From positions 3,100,001 to 3,164,000 of the forward strand of contig NZ_JQLI01000001.1 of the NCBI RefSeq assembly GCF_000744095.1: a stretch of DNA of 64,000 nucleotides. Direction: 5' to 3'. This document shows positions 43,463-51,820 of the stretch, one piece after another (position 1 is the first letter of the stretch; every line of letters starts with the position of its first letter). Below the pieces are notes generated by a model that saw nothing but the letters and a program-made list of their open reading frames with translations, was not told the DNA's origin and searched no databases. The translations under genes and the position numbers were made by a program. The DNA is from Cupriavidus necator A5-1. Lineage in GTDB: Bacteria > Pseudomonadota > Gammaproteobacteria > Burkholderiales > Burkholderiaceae.

Positions 43463-45193
43463 ATGAGCAGCATCGACTACCAGCGGCTGTCGTTCGAGTA
43501 CCAGCCCTGCGCGGAACAAGCGGCAGGGGCCGACCCTGCCATCCACCCGGTGGTGGTGGTAGGCGCCGGGCCGATCGGCCTGGCCACCGCCATCGATCTG
43601 GCGCAGCGCGGCGTGCGCGTGGTGCTGGTCGATGACGACTGCACGCTGTCGACCGGCTCGCGCGCGATCTGCTTTGCCAAGCGCACGCTGGATATCTTCG
43701 ACCGGCTGGGCTGCGGCGATCGCATGGTCGACAAGGGCGTGAGCTGGAACGTCGGCAAGGTGTTCCTGCGCGACCAGCAGGTGTACAGCTTCGACCTGCT
43801 GCCCGAAAGCGGCCATCGCCGCCCGGCGTTTATCAACCTGCAGCAGTACTACGTTGAAGGCTTCCTGCTGGAGCGCGCGCAGGCGCTGCCCAATATCGAG
43901 ATTCGCTGGCACAACAAGGTGGTGGGCCTCGAGCAGCGCCAGGGCGGCACGTCGGACGCGAATGTGGTACTGACCATTGAAACGCCCGAAGGCTGCTATC
44001 CGCTGGCCGCGCGCTACGTGGTGGCCGCTGACGGCTCGCGCAGCCCGATGCGCAAGCTGCTGGGCCTGGACAGCAAGGGCCGCACCTTCCGCGACCGCTT
44101 CCTGATCGCCGACGTGAAGATGGAGGCCGACTTCCCCACTGAGCGCTGGTTCTGGTTCGACCCGCCCTTCCACCCCAACCAGTCGGTGCTGCTGCACCGC
44201 CAGCCCGACAACGTCTGGCGCATCGACTTCCAGCTTGGCTGGGATGCCGACCCGGTGCTGGAGAAATCGCCGGAACGCGTGATCCCGCGCGTACAGGCGC
44301 TGCTGGGCAAGGACGTGAAGTTCGAGCTGGAGTGGGTCAGCGTGTACACCTTCTCGTGCCTGCGCATGGACAGCTTCCGCCACGGCAATATCCTGTTCGC
44401 CGGCGATTCGGCGCATGGCGTGTCGCCGTTCGGCGCGCGCGGCGCCAACAGCGGTGTGCAGGATGCCGAGAACCTGGCGTGGAAGCTGGCCTATGTGCTG
44501 CAGGGCCATGCCGCCGAAACCTTGCTGGACACCTATGCCAGCGAGCGCGAATACGCCGCCGACGAGAACATCCTGAACTCCACGCGCGCCACGGATTTCA
44601 TCACGCCCAAGAGCGCAGTGAGCCGTGTGTTCCGCGATGCCGTGCTGTCGCTGTCCAGACGCCATGCGTTTGCGCGCGGGCTGGTCAACAGCGGCCGGCT
44701 GTCGGTGCCCGCGGTACTGCATGGCTCGCCGCTGAATACGGACGACGATGCCGATGGCTACAGCGGCAACATGGTGCCCGGCGCCGTGTGCTCCGATGCC
44801 CCGGTGTCCGGTGCGCAAGGCGAAGGCTGGCTGTTGTCGCACCTGGGCGAGGACTTCACCCTGCTGCTGTTCGGCAACCCCGAAGCGATCGATGCCGGCA
44901 CGCTCGCCGACCTGGCCGCGCTGAAGCAGTCCGGCGTGCCGCTGCGGCTGGTCTACGTCACCGATGCCGCGCAGCCAGTAATGACATGCTCCAACGCCAC
45001 CGTGCTGCGCGACGACCAGGGCCTGGCCGCGGCCCGCTACGGTGCCACGCCGGGCACCTGCTACCTGGTGCGTCCGGACCAGCACGTGTGCGCACGCTGG
45101 CGCCGCGCCGACCCCGCCGCGATCCGTGCCGCGCTTGCACGCGCCACCGGCGCCGGCCTACGCGCGCCGGAGCCGGGCCGGATAGCCGCCTGA
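43463..45193 (+). CDS. FAD-dependent aromatic hydroxylase (MhpA/PheA/TfdB-like)
   Basis: The 576-residue protein is a class A flavoprotein monooxygenase. The Rossmann FAD motif VVVVGAGPIGLATAIDLAQRGVRVVLVDDD is at about residues 30-60, RYVVAADGSRSPMRKLLGL is the DG motif, and ILFAGDSAHGVSPFGARGANSGVQDAENLAWKLAY is the second FAD motif. A C-terminal thioredoxin-like domain fits phenol hydroxylase and 3-(3-hydroxyphenyl)propionate hydroxylase relatives. It would hydroxylate an aromatic acid or phenol with NAD(P)H and oxygen. MSSIDYQRLS at 43463 follows GGAGACACAAGC. A DUF2783 gene follows, a common partner of this flavoprotein group. Confidence 0.87.
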   Translation: MSSIDYQRLSFEYQPCAEQAAGADPAIHPVVVVGAGPIGLATAIDLAQRGVRVVLVDDDCTLSTGSRAICFAKRTLDIFDRLGCGDRMVDKGVSWNVGKVFLRDQQVYSFDLLPESGHRRPAFINLQQYYVEGFLLERAQALPNIEIRWHNKVVGLEQRQGGTSDANVVLTIETPEGCYPLAARYVVAADGSRSPMRKLLGLDSKGRTFRDRFLIADVKMEADFPTERWFWFDPPFHPNQSVLLHRQPDNVWRIDFQLGWDADPVLEKSPERVIPRVQALLGKDVKFELEWVSVYTFSCLRMDSFRHGNILFAGDSAHGVSPFGARGANSGVQDAENLAWKLAYVLQGHAAETLLDTYASEREYAADENILNSTRATDFITPKSAVSRVFRDAVLSLSRRHAFARGLVNSGRLSVPAVLHGSPLNTDDDADGYSGNMVPGAVCSDAPVSGAQGEGWLLSHLGEDFTLLLFGNPEAIDAGTLADLAALKQSGVPLRLVYVTDAAQPVMTCSNATVLRDDQGLAAARYGATPGTCYLVRPDQHVCARWRRADPAAIRAALARATGAGLRAPEPGRIAA

Positions 45194-45226
45194 GACGCGT
45201 CGGACAGAAGTACAGCGGAGACAACC

Positions 45227-45463
45227 ATGCCCAATACCCTCAACACCCAGCCCAACCTCGCGCGTCCTGACGACTTCTACGAAGCGCTGATCGAGATGCA
45301 CCGCGACCTCGACGAAGCGCAGAGCCAGGCGGCCAACGCGCAACTGATCCTGCTGCTGGCCAACCATATCGGCGACCACGACGTGCTGATGGCCGCGCTG
45401 CATGCCGCGCGCGAAGGCGTCGCGGACATGCCGGCACTTGCTCCGGCCACCGCGCCGGCCTGA
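45227..45463 (+). CDS. DUF2783 family protein
   Basis: The 78-residue protein reads RPDDFYEALIEMHRDLDEAQS and ANAQLILLLANHIGDHDVLMAAL, matching DUF2783. These small helical proteins are often encoded directly after FAD-dependent aromatic hydroxylases, as here (34 bp away), and may help the enzyme fold or bind substrate; no function is proved. GGAGACAACC precedes the ATG. The following MFS gene is 140 bp away on the same strand. Confidence 0.88.
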   Translation: MPNTLNTQPNLARPDDFYEALIEMHRDLDEAQSQAANAQLILLLANHIGDHDVLMAALHAAREGVADMPALAPATAPA

Positions 45464-45602
45464 CCTGCCCCGGGCGCGGCGATGCCGCGCCCGCCCTGCT
45501 CTTTCCCTCGCACCAACCTGGGCTAACGCGCGCAAGACGCCGCCCTGGCGGAACCCCACGGCTGCCCGCCGCCGCAGCCATCACCGTACGGAGACAACGT
45601 TC

Positions 45603-46949
45603 ATGAGCCATCCGGTCTCAGGGGATCTTTCGTCCCTATCCACCCTATCGCCCCCCGCCACGCTGGCCGCGCACGATGAAGACGCACTCTACCGCAAGGT
45701 CTGGCTGCGCATCATCCCGTTCCTGTTCGTCTGCTACGTCGTGTCGTTCCTGGACCGGATCAACATCGGCTTCGCCCAGTTGCAGATGAAGCAGGACCTT
45801 GGCTTCAGCGACGCCATGTACGGGCTCGGCGCCGCCGTGTTCTACGTCGGCTACGTGCTGTGCGAAGTGCCCAGCAACATGCTGCTGGCGCGCTTCGGCG
45901 CGCGGCGCACCTTCACCCGCATCATGGTGCTGTGGGGCATTGCCTCGGTGGCGATGATGGCGGTGTCCACGCCCACGCAGTTCTATACGCTGCGCTTCCT
46001 GCTGGGCGTGTTCGAAGCCGGCTTCTTCCCCGGCATCGTGCTCTACCTGACCTACTGGTTCCCGGCACGGCGCCGTGCCGCGGTGATGGCGATCTTCTTC
46101 GCCGGCGTGGCGGTGGCGGGCGTACTGGGCGGGCTGGTATCGGGCTGGATCATGCGCGACATGGCCGGCGTGCTCGGCCTGCAGGGCTGGAAGTGGATGT
46201 TCGCGATCGAAGGCGCGCCCGCGGTGCTGCTCGGGCTGGTGGCGGCGCGCTGCCTGGTCGACGGCCCGCAGCAGGCGAGCTGGCTCAGCGACAGCGAACG
46301 CGCGCACCTGGCCCGTGCCACCGCCAGCGAGCCGCATGCCGGCGGCCATTCGCTGCAGGCGCTGCGCCAGGTGCTGCGCAACCCGCGCGTGTACCTGTTC
46401 GCCTTTATCTATTTCTCGCTGACCTGCGGCTCGCTCGCGCTGAGCTTCTGGATGCCGCTGATGATCCGGGACTTCGGCATTACCGACGTGATGTCGGTCA
46501 GCCTCTATTCGGTGGTGCCCAATGCCGTGGGCGCGGTCGGCCTGATCCTGATCGCGCGCCATTCGGACCGTACCGGCGAGCGCCATCGCCACTTCCTGCT
46601 GTGCACGGCCGGCGGCGCGCTGGCGCTGGCAGCGTTGACGCTGCACCCGTCCAGCCTGGCTGCGATGCTGGCGATCCTGTCGGTGGCCGCGGTGCTGATC
46701 TTTGCCGCGCTGCCGGTGTTCTGGTCGCTGCCGCCCAGCTACCTGCCGGGCGCCGGCACGGCCGCGGGCATCGCCTTTATCAGCAGCATCGGCATCACCA
46801 GCGGCATCGTCAGCCCGTGGGTGATCGGGCAGATCAAGACCCAGACCGGCAGTCTCGACAACGCGCTCTACCTGCTGGCCGCGCTGCTGCTGGCCAGCGG
46901 ACAGGCGATGTGGCTGGGCGTGCCAAGGCTGCCCGCGCAGCGGGCCTGA
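45603..46949 (+). CDS. MFS transporter, anion:cation symporter (ACS) family
   Basis: The 448-residue membrane protein has the typical MFS layout of about twelve hydrophobic segments. It starts RKVWLRIIPFLFVCYVVSFLDRINIGFAQLQM, the ACS-family signature that includes phthalate, HpaX and tartrate transporters, and has LARFGARRTFTRIMVLWG in loop 2-3. It would import an organic anion, probably the aromatic acid hydroxylated by the upstream flavoprotein. MSHPVSGDLSS at 45603 follows CGGAGACAACGTTC. It is the last gene of the operon and is convergent with a small minus-strand gene. Confidence 0.9.
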   Translation: MSHPVSGDLSSLSTLSPPATLAAHDEDALYRKVWLRIIPFLFVCYVVSFLDRINIGFAQLQMKQDLGFSDAMYGLGAAVFYVGYVLCEVPSNMLLARFGARRTFTRIMVLWGIASVAMMAVSTPTQFYTLRFLLGVFEAGFFPGIVLYLTYWFPARRRAAVMAIFFAGVAVAGVLGGLVSGWIMRDMAGVLGLQGWKWMFAIEGAPAVLLGLVAARCLVDGPQQASWLSDSERAHLARATASEPHAGGHSLQALRQVLRNPRVYLFAFIYFSLTCGSLALSFWMPLMIRDFGITDVMSVSLYSVVPNAVGAVGLILIARHSDRTGERHRHFLLCTAGGALALAALTLHPSSLAAMLAILSVAAVLIFAALPVFWSLPPSYLPGAGTAAGIAFISSIGITSGIVSPWVIGQIKTQTGSLDNALYLLAALLLASGQAMWLGVPRLPAQRA

Positions 46950-47005
46950 GCCGCGCCGCGGGTGCCTTCAGAAGCGGGATGTCCGCGCCCGACGGGGCGC
47001 GGTCT

Positions 47006-47314
47006 TCAGTGGGAGCGGCCGCAGGGGATGACGGAGGCGATTTCCTCGCGCATCACCTCGACCACATCGTCGATCTCCAGCCCCTCGGCCGTGACCAGCA
47101 CATCCTGGCCGCGGCCGATGGCGTAGACCACGCCGCGCCAGCGGCCAGGCTCGACGGCCTCGCACAGGCGGATATTGAATTCGGTGTCCTGGTCCTGGCT
47201 ATAAACGGTCACCAGGTCGCCAATCTGGGGGGCTTGCACCGCTTCTCCGTCGAACGCCCGGGCCACTACGGTCACCGGCGACTGGGTAAGTCCCCTGGCA
47301 AATCTTGCTCGCAT
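47006..47314 (-). CDS. Small unrecognised protein (102 residues)
   Basis: I do not recognise the family. The product has no signal peptide; it shows alternating beta-like segments (QIGDLVTVYSQDQDTEFNIRLCEAVEPGRWRGVVYAIG) ending in an acidic EIDDVVEVMREEIASV. The pattern suggests a small beta-barrel, perhaps SH3-like. GAGGAGC precedes its ATG. Two 13-bp direct repeats lie just upstream and may belong to its promoter. It is convergent with the MFS transporter and divergent from the DUF2188 gene. Confidence 0.65.
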   Translation of the reverse strand: MRARFARGLTQSPVTVVARAFDGEAVQAPQIGDLVTVYSQDQDTEFNIRLCEAVEPGRWRGVVYAIGRGQDVLVTAEGLEIDDVVEVMREEIASVIPCGRSH

Positions 47315-47343
47315 GGTCCGCTCCTCTTATTGCGATCCGAGTC

Positions 47344-47369
47344 AGCTTACAAGAGGAGCTTACAAAAGG
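47344..47369. repeat. Tandem 13-bp direct repeat in a divergent promoter region
   Basis: AGCTTACAAGAGG at 47344-47356 is directly followed by AGCTTACAAAAGG, differing by one base. It lies 30 bp upstream of the minus-strand start at 47314 and about 130 bp before the DUF2188 gene. Its TTACAAG core is shared with other upstream regions in the window. Probably a duplicated regulator site. Confidence 0.6.
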
Positions 47370-47500
47370 CCCGGCAAATAACCAGTAATTTCCGTCATAA
47401 AGTGGGGCTTGCTGCCCTTGACCGCTTGTCAGACGCCGCCGGATAGACAGGTCGGCCAGAAGGGCCACAATAAAGGCATTGACAGTCGAGGAGACCGCAA

Positions 47501-47722
47501 ATGGGCACCAACCTACACGTCGTGCCGCATCAGGATGGCTGGGATGTGATCCATGAAGGCGCCCGCTATGCGGAATCGCACCATGCCACGCAGGAAGAAG
47601 CGATCGCGGCCGGCACGACCGCAGCACGGCGCGAGCACGTCGAACTGCTGATCCACGGCCGCGACGGCCAAATCCGTTCGCGCAACAGCTTCGGGCGCGA
47701 TCCGCGCGCCATACCAGGCTGA
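47501..47722 (+). CDS. DUF2188 family protein
   Basis: The 73-residue protein reads NLHVVPHQDGWDVIHEGARYAESHHATQEEAIAAG and ELLIHGRDGQIRSRNSFGRDP, an exact fit to the short DUF2188 family. Members are small, soluble and common in stress-related regions; the role is unknown. The conserved GRDGQIRxRNSFGxDP end is complete. GAGGAGACC precedes the ATG. The erythromycin-esterase-like gene follows 55 bp later on the same strand. Confidence 0.88.
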   Translation: MGTNLHVVPHQDGWDVIHEGARYAESHHATQEEAIAAGTTAARREHVELLIHGRDGQIRSRNSFGRDPRAIPG

Positions 47723-47777
47723 ACCCTGCCGGACACGACCGGCGGCACCGCAGGCGCCGTCGGAACCCTGACCCGAC

Positions 47778-49145
47778 ATGCCTGCCAGCCAGGCTGACCT
47801 GCACGCCGCGGCCGCGATTGCCGCCGCGTCGATTCCCCTTCCGGCCATCGACGACATGGCCGAAAGCCCCTTTAGCGGTCCGTTTGCCACCACACTGGCG
47901 GTGCAGGCCGACGCACTGGCCGCGCATCGGGTGGTGCTGCTGGGCGAAAGCAGCCACGGCACCGCCGAGTTCTACCACGCCCGCGCCACACTGACGGCGC
48001 ATCTCGTTGCCCGCCACGGCTTTCACATCGTCGCCGTGGAAGCAGACTGGCCCGATGCCGCCGCCGTGGACCGGCACGTGCGCGACCGGCCTGCGCAACC
48101 GACCGAATCGCCTGGGGCACCCTTTACCCATTTTCCGGTCTGGATGTGGCGCAACCGCGAAGTGGCGCGCTTTATCCGCTGGCTCCGCGCGCACAATGAC
48201 ACCCTGCCGCCAGCACAGCGCACGGGCTTCTTCGGGCTCGATATTTACAGCCTGCGCGCTTCCATTGCCGCGGTGCTGGCGTACCTGGAGGGCGTCGATC
48301 CGGAGGCCGCGCGCGAGGCGCGCGAGCGCTACGCCTGCCTCGAACCCTGGGGGCGCGACCCGGCACGCTACGGCCGCGCCGTGCTGCACGGCACGCACGA
48401 GGATTGCGAAGAGGCGGTGATCGAACAGCTGCAGGCGCTGCTCGACAAGCGACTGGCCTATGCCCGCGACGGCCATGAAGACTTCCTCGACGCGGCGCAG
48501 AATGCGCGGCTGGTGGCGTCGGCCGAGCGCTACTACCGGGTGATGTACCACGGCAGCGACGACAGCTGGAACCTGCGCGACACGCATATGTTTGAAACGC
48601 TGGAACAGCTGCTGCACACGTACGGCCCGCAGTCGCGCGCGGTGGTGTGGGCGCACAACTCGCATATCGGGGATGCGTCGAAAACCGAGATGGGCACGAG
48701 GCAGGGGCAACTCAATATCGGGCAGCTGTGCCGCGAGACCTTTGGCGACGCGGCGGCGCTGGTGGGCATGAGCACCTACGACGGCACCGTGGCGGCAGCG
48801 ACATGGTGGGATGGTCCGATGGAGGTGAAGGCCGTGCGGCCGGCGCGGGCCGACAGTTATGAGCACCTGTTCCACCTGGCCGGGCAGGCGCAGTGCTGGC
48901 TCGATCTGCGCGGTGCGGACAGCGGTGTGCTGGACGATGTGCGCAGGTTGCTCATGCCACAGCGGCAGGAGCGATTTATCGGCGTGATCTATCGTCCGGA
49001 GACCGAACTGCGGAGCCACTATACGAAAGCCTCGCTGCCGAAGCAGTTCGATGCGCTGCTGTGGTTCGATCGCTCGCGCGCGGTGCCGGCGCTGCCGACG
49101 GCTCCCGCGCCGGGGGCACCGGAGATGTGGCCCTACGGGCTTTGA
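47778..49145 (+). CDS. Erythromycin esterase-like hydrolase
   Basis: The 455-residue protein belongs to the erythromycin esterase family. LLGESSHGTAEFYHARATLTAHLV carries the conserved Glu and His, and FHIVAVEADWPDAAAVDRHV, FFGLDIYSL and VVWAHNSHIGDAS follow in the family order. Chromosomal members outside Ere resistance enzymes have unknown substrates, so macrolide resistance should not be assumed. No signal peptide. It lies after a DUF2188 gene in what looks like a stress island. A long hairpin follows the stop by 30 bp. Confidence 0.85.
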   Translation: MPASQADLHAAAAIAAASIPLPAIDDMAESPFSGPFATTLAVQADALAAHRVVLLGESSHGTAEFYHARATLTAHLVARHGFHIVAVEADWPDAAAVDRHVRDRPAQPTESPGAPFTHFPVWMWRNREVARFIRWLRAHNDTLPPAQRTGFFGLDIYSLRASIAAVLAYLEGVDPEAAREARERYACLEPWGRDPARYGRAVLHGTHEDCEEAVIEQLQALLDKRLAYARDGHEDFLDAAQNARLVASAERYYRVMYHGSDDSWNLRDTHMFETLEQLLHTYGPQSRAVVWAHNSHIGDASKTEMGTRQGQLNIGQLCRETFGDAAALVGMSTYDGTVAAATWWDGPMEVKAVRPARADSYEHLFHLAGQAQCWLDLRGADSGVLDDVRRLLMPQRQERFIGVIYRPETELRSHYTKASLPKQFDALLWFDRSRAVPALPTAPAPGAPEMWPYGL

Positions 49146-49175
49146 AGGTACTACGGCTACCGATCCCGCTGGTTT

Positions 49176-49207
49176 GCTCCCCCTCTCCCGCGAGCGGGAG
49201 AGGGAGC
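49176..49207. repeat. REP-like inverted repeat and probable bidirectional terminator
   Basis: CCCTCTCCCG at 49181-49190 pairs with CGGGAGAGGG at 49195-49204 around a CGAG loop, and outer GCTCC/GGAGC bases extend the stem. This type of CCCTCTCCCG hairpin recurs between genes in many beta- and gamma-proteobacteria. It lies between two convergent genes, where it could end both transcripts. Confidence 0.7.
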
Positions 49208-49246
49208 ACACAGGCAGCAGCGAAAAGCTTCGCAGCAACCCACTGC

Positions 49247-49546
49247 CTACTTCCGTGACTTAGGCGCCTTCGGCTCCGAAGCCGGATAGTCATACCGCTG
49301 CGCCGACTGCGGCCCCTCATTGACCGCCGGCGACGCAGGCGTAGCAGGCGTGGCACGCGTGCCGGCACCGCCCGGTGTCGCTGGCGTGGCCGGCGTCGCC
49401 CGGCGCGTATCCCCCTGTCCCGGCACGACATCGGAAGCCGATGTGCCCGGCGCACGCATGTCCGCACCCGGGCGCGTGGTGGATGTCTGTGCCAACGCCG
49501 GCATGCTCAGCAGCGCGGCCAAGGCAACGATTGCGGCGTGCTTCAT
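49247..49546 (-). CDS. Small exported protein, Ala/Thr/Pro-rich
   Basis: The 99-residue product has a clear signal peptide (MKHAAIVALAALLSMPALAQ) and then a polar, probably disordered chain with repeats such as ATPATPATPG and ATPATPASP, ending in a basic KAPKSRK. I do not recognise a family. It is likely a periplasmic or surface protein. GGAGAACACC precedes the ATG. It is the last gene of a minus-strand group with two BON-domain genes and the FMN reductase-like gene, consistent with an envelope-stress role. Confidence 0.7.
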   Translation of the reverse strand: MKHAAIVALAALLSMPALAQTSTTRPGADMRAPGTSASDVVPGQGDTRRATPATPATPGGAGTRATPATPASPAVNEGPQSAQRYDYPASEPKAPKSRK

Positions 49547-49570
49547 GGTGTTCTCCTTCTCGGTGGGCGG

Positions 49571-49849
49571 TCAACCGCCGGTGCGGTCCGGTGCGACCTG
49601 GATATGGTTGACGATGCCGGCCACCCCGGCGCACCCGCGCACGCAGGCCTCCACTGCATCGCGGTCGGCCGCGGTGCCGATGGCGCCTTCAAGCGTCACG
49701 CGGCCCTGCGCAACGCGCAGCGATACCTCGCTCACGTCCAGGCCGGCGTCCCACAGCCGCGCGCAACACTCGGCCTGCAGCGCGGCATCGGCCTGCGCCG
49801 TGCCTTGCACCCCGCCGGTGTCGCCCGGTTCCGTCGATGGATCTTGCAT
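49571..49849 (-). CDS. BON-domain protein (92 residues)
   Basis: The short product is essentially one BON domain: LQAECCARLWDAGLDVSEVSLRVAQGRVTLEGAIGTAADRDAVEACVRGCAGVAGIVNHIQV, with the conserved Gly-Arg-Val and Gly-Val positions. BON domains bind phospholipid or ligands in osmotic-stress proteins such as OsmY, but this one has no signal peptide and several Cys. It sits 12 bp from the larger BON gene upstream and 24 bp from the small exported protein downstream, so all three are probably co-transcribed. Confidence 0.85.
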   Translation of the reverse strand: MQDPSTEPGDTGGVQGTAQADAALQAECCARLWDAGLDVSEVSLRVAQGRVTLEGAIGTAADRDAVEACVRGCAGVAGIVNHIQVAPDRTGG

Positions 49850-49861
49850 GGGCGTGTTCGC

Positions 49862-50410
49862 TCAGTACACCGGCGTGCCGGTCCGCGGCACGCGCAGGTG
49901 GTTGGCCACTTCCTTCACGCCGAACACTTCATCGGCGATATCCTCGATCCGGTACTTCTGCTGCCGGTCCGGCACGCTGCCCTCCAGCTTCACCACGCCC
50001 TGCTCGACCTTCACCTCGACGTCGTTCAGGTCCAGCCGTGCGCTGCGCGTCAGTTGCTCGCACAGATCCTCCAGGATGCGTTCGTCCGAGCGCTGGTAGT
50101 TGCGCGGGCCGACCGGCCGCGCGCGCTGCGGGCCGCCGTGGTACAGGCCCATGCGCTCGTTGTAGCCGGTGAACTGCCGGTACGGGTCGGCCATACCCTG
50201 CGGCGCGCGGCGGCGCTCCGGCGGCATCTCGCGCGGCGCGCGCTGCCGCGCGCCGCGCGCCACGTCGAACTCGCCGGGGTCGACCGGCTCGTCATAGTCA
50301 TAGACCCCATAGGCCCCTACATAGTGGCTGCGCATGTCGGTTTCCGGCACCGCGCTCTCGTGCCACGGTTCGCCGCGCCAGTGGTCTCGTCGCTCGTCTC
50401 GGCGGTCCAT
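49862..50410 (-). CDS. BON-domain protein with charged N-terminal region
   Basis: The 182-residue protein starts at 50410 (MDRRDERRDHWRGEPWHES) after GGGAGACAGC. Its first 100 residues are highly charged and Arg/Pro/Tyr-rich, probably disordered, and include SHYVGAYGVYDYDEP. The last 75 residues form a BON domain: DERILEDLCEQLTRSARLDLNDVEVKVEQGVVKLEGSVPDRQQKYRIEDIADEVFGVKEVANHLRV. Similar SWFGDxxA-BON proteins occur in Burkholderia stress regions. It is cytoplasmic as predicted. The function is unknown. Confidence 0.85.
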   Translation of the reverse strand: MDRRDERRDHWRGEPWHESAVPETDMRSHYVGAYGVYDYDEPVDPGEFDVARGARQRAPREMPPERRRAPQGMADPYRQFTGYNERMGLYHGGPQRARPVGPRNYQRSDERILEDLCEQLTRSARLDLNDVEVKVEQGVVKLEGSVPDRQQKYRIEDIADEVFGVKEVANHLRVPRTGTPVY

Positions 50411-50433
50411 TGCTGTCTCCCCTGCAGTTGGCA

Positions 50434-51546
50434 TTACTTCTGCCGCGGCGATACCACGCCGCGGTCGGGTTCGCTGAGTTCGCCCGCGCGCAGCTGCCGC
50501 ACCGCGCACGCCAGCGCCCGCGCCACGTTGTCCACTTCGCCCTGCACGCCGCTGTCCTGGTCGAGTTCGACATGGCTGGTGGCGTAGGGCTTGTAATAGC
50601 CGATATAGCGGTCCAGCCGCGCCTGCGAGCCCGCGTCGATCAGCCCCATCCAGTCGAGCCAGTCGGACAGCGAGCGGCGCACGCTTTCGATGCCCGCCAC
50701 GTCGCCGTGCACCACCAGCCCGTAGGCGCGCCCCGCGAGGTGCTTGGGGTAGTCCCAACCCTCCAGCTCCAGCGACTTGGCGCGCACCACATCCTTGCCC
50801 TGCGTCGAGGTCGGATCGGGGTTGCCGCCGTCGGCGCAGACCAGCCGGTCCATCATCAGCTTGAGCGGACTGGTGACCTGGTACCAGTACACCGGCGTGA
50901 CGATCAGCACGCCATGACAGCCGGCCCAGCGCGGGTAGATGTCGTTCATCCAGTCATTGACCTGGCCCAGCGCATGGTTCGGGTAGCAGCTGCACGGCCA
51001 GTGGCACAACGGCATCGAGGTCGATACGCAGCCCTTGCAGGGGAAGATGCGCAGTTCCGCGTCGGAGGTCAGGTGGCTCAGGTCGAGCACGTCCACCTCC
51101 ATGCCGTCCGCTTCCAGCTGTTGCCGCGCGCGCTCCGACAGGCGCCAGGACTTCGACATCTCGCCGGGGCACGTGTAGTCGTTGCGCGCCGCCGCGCACA
51201 CCAGCAGCACGCGCGACGCCGTGGCCGCATCGGCCTGGCGCCGCTGCGCGGCCGCGATCGCATCGCTAGCTGCGCGCCATTCGTCGGAGAGTTCATAGTC
51301 GGGATCGGCATAGCTCGGCCCGGCCTTATGCTTGCGCGGCGCCTTGCGGCCTTGCTCGTACGCGTCCCAGGCGATGCGCTCGAGCCGGTCCAGCGCCGCA
51401 GCCTCCTGCCGGTAGGCCGGGTCGGTGAAGCGCGCGAGAAAGCGCTGTCGGAAGGCATCGCGCGGCAGCGGGCTGGTCACCTGGCCCTTGCGGACGTCGT
51501 TGGGGTCGCCAGGGTAGCGCTGCGGCTTTGGCGGCTGCTCGGGCAT
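50434..51546 (-). CDS. NADPH-dependent FMN reductase/flavodoxin-fold protein
   Basis: The 370-residue protein has an Arg/Asp-rich N-terminal region of about 115 residues (including AFRQRFLARFTDPAYR) and then a flavodoxin-like domain: RVLLVCAAARNDYTCPGEMSKSWRL, CKGCVSTSMPLCHWPCSCYPN, GVLIVTPVYWYQVTSPLKLMMDRLV and RAYGLVVHGDVAGIESVRRSL. The TPVYWYQ segment binds FMN. It would reduce quinones or other acceptors with NAD(P)H. MPEQPPKPQRYPG at 51546 follows GGAGACAGCC. It is first in a minus-strand group with BON genes and divergent from DUF421. Confidence 0.83.
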   Translation of the reverse strand: MPEQPPKPQRYPGDPNDVRKGQVTSPLPRDAFRQRFLARFTDPAYRQEAAALDRLERIAWDAYEQGRKAPRKHKAGPSYADPDYELSDEWRAASDAIAAAQRRQADAATASRVLLVCAAARNDYTCPGEMSKSWRLSERARQQLEADGMEVDVLDLSHLTSDAELRIFPCKGCVSTSMPLCHWPCSCYPNHALGQVNDWMNDIYPRWAGCHGVLIVTPVYWYQVTSPLKLMMDRLVCADGGNPDPTSTQGKDVVRAKSLELEGWDYPKHLAGRAYGLVVHGDVAGIESVRRSLSDWLDWMGLIDAGSQARLDRYIGYYKPYATSHVELDQDSGVQGEVDNVARALACAVRQLRAGELSEPDRGVVSPRQK

Positions 51547-51654
51547 GGCTGTCTCCATACGTGCTGGTAGCCGGTTGGCATGCAAGATGGACGCCATCGC
51601 GGCGCGACGCGGGACACCGCTGTGGCGGCACCGGCGCAGCACGCGCCCACGCAG

Positions 51655-51664
51655 CTTTTACAAG
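51655..51664. promoter_or_regulatory. CTTTTACAAG element between divergent genes
   Basis: CTTTTACAAG lies 109 bp upstream of the FMN reductase start and 157 bp upstream of the DUF421 start. It matches the CTT/AAG-flanked elements at 55334-55344 and 54271-54280. Confidence 0.3.
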
Positions 51665-51820
51665 GCGGCGGCCGGCGCTGCATGTACATTTTTCCCCGCA
51701 TGGCGCGCGCAATGTGGCCTGTGCAGAGCCTGTACGCCGCGTGCAGGGTGGCATGCCCGATGTGGCGGCCCTGGCACGGAACCTGCCGCCGCAGGCATCG
51801 AATCCGCTCCGGATGCCGAC

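Noticed and set aside
42407..45085. An 892-codon open frame on the minus strand
   Set aside because: It lies opposite the MBL and flavin-hydroxylase genes, whose protein motifs are clear. High GC makes long antisense frames common, and its translation is Arg/Ala/His/Gln-rich without domains.
47778..49145. Macrolide resistance gene
   Set aside because: The family resemblance to erythromycin esterase is real, but chromosomal members in stress regions have unknown substrates and no resistance context is present.
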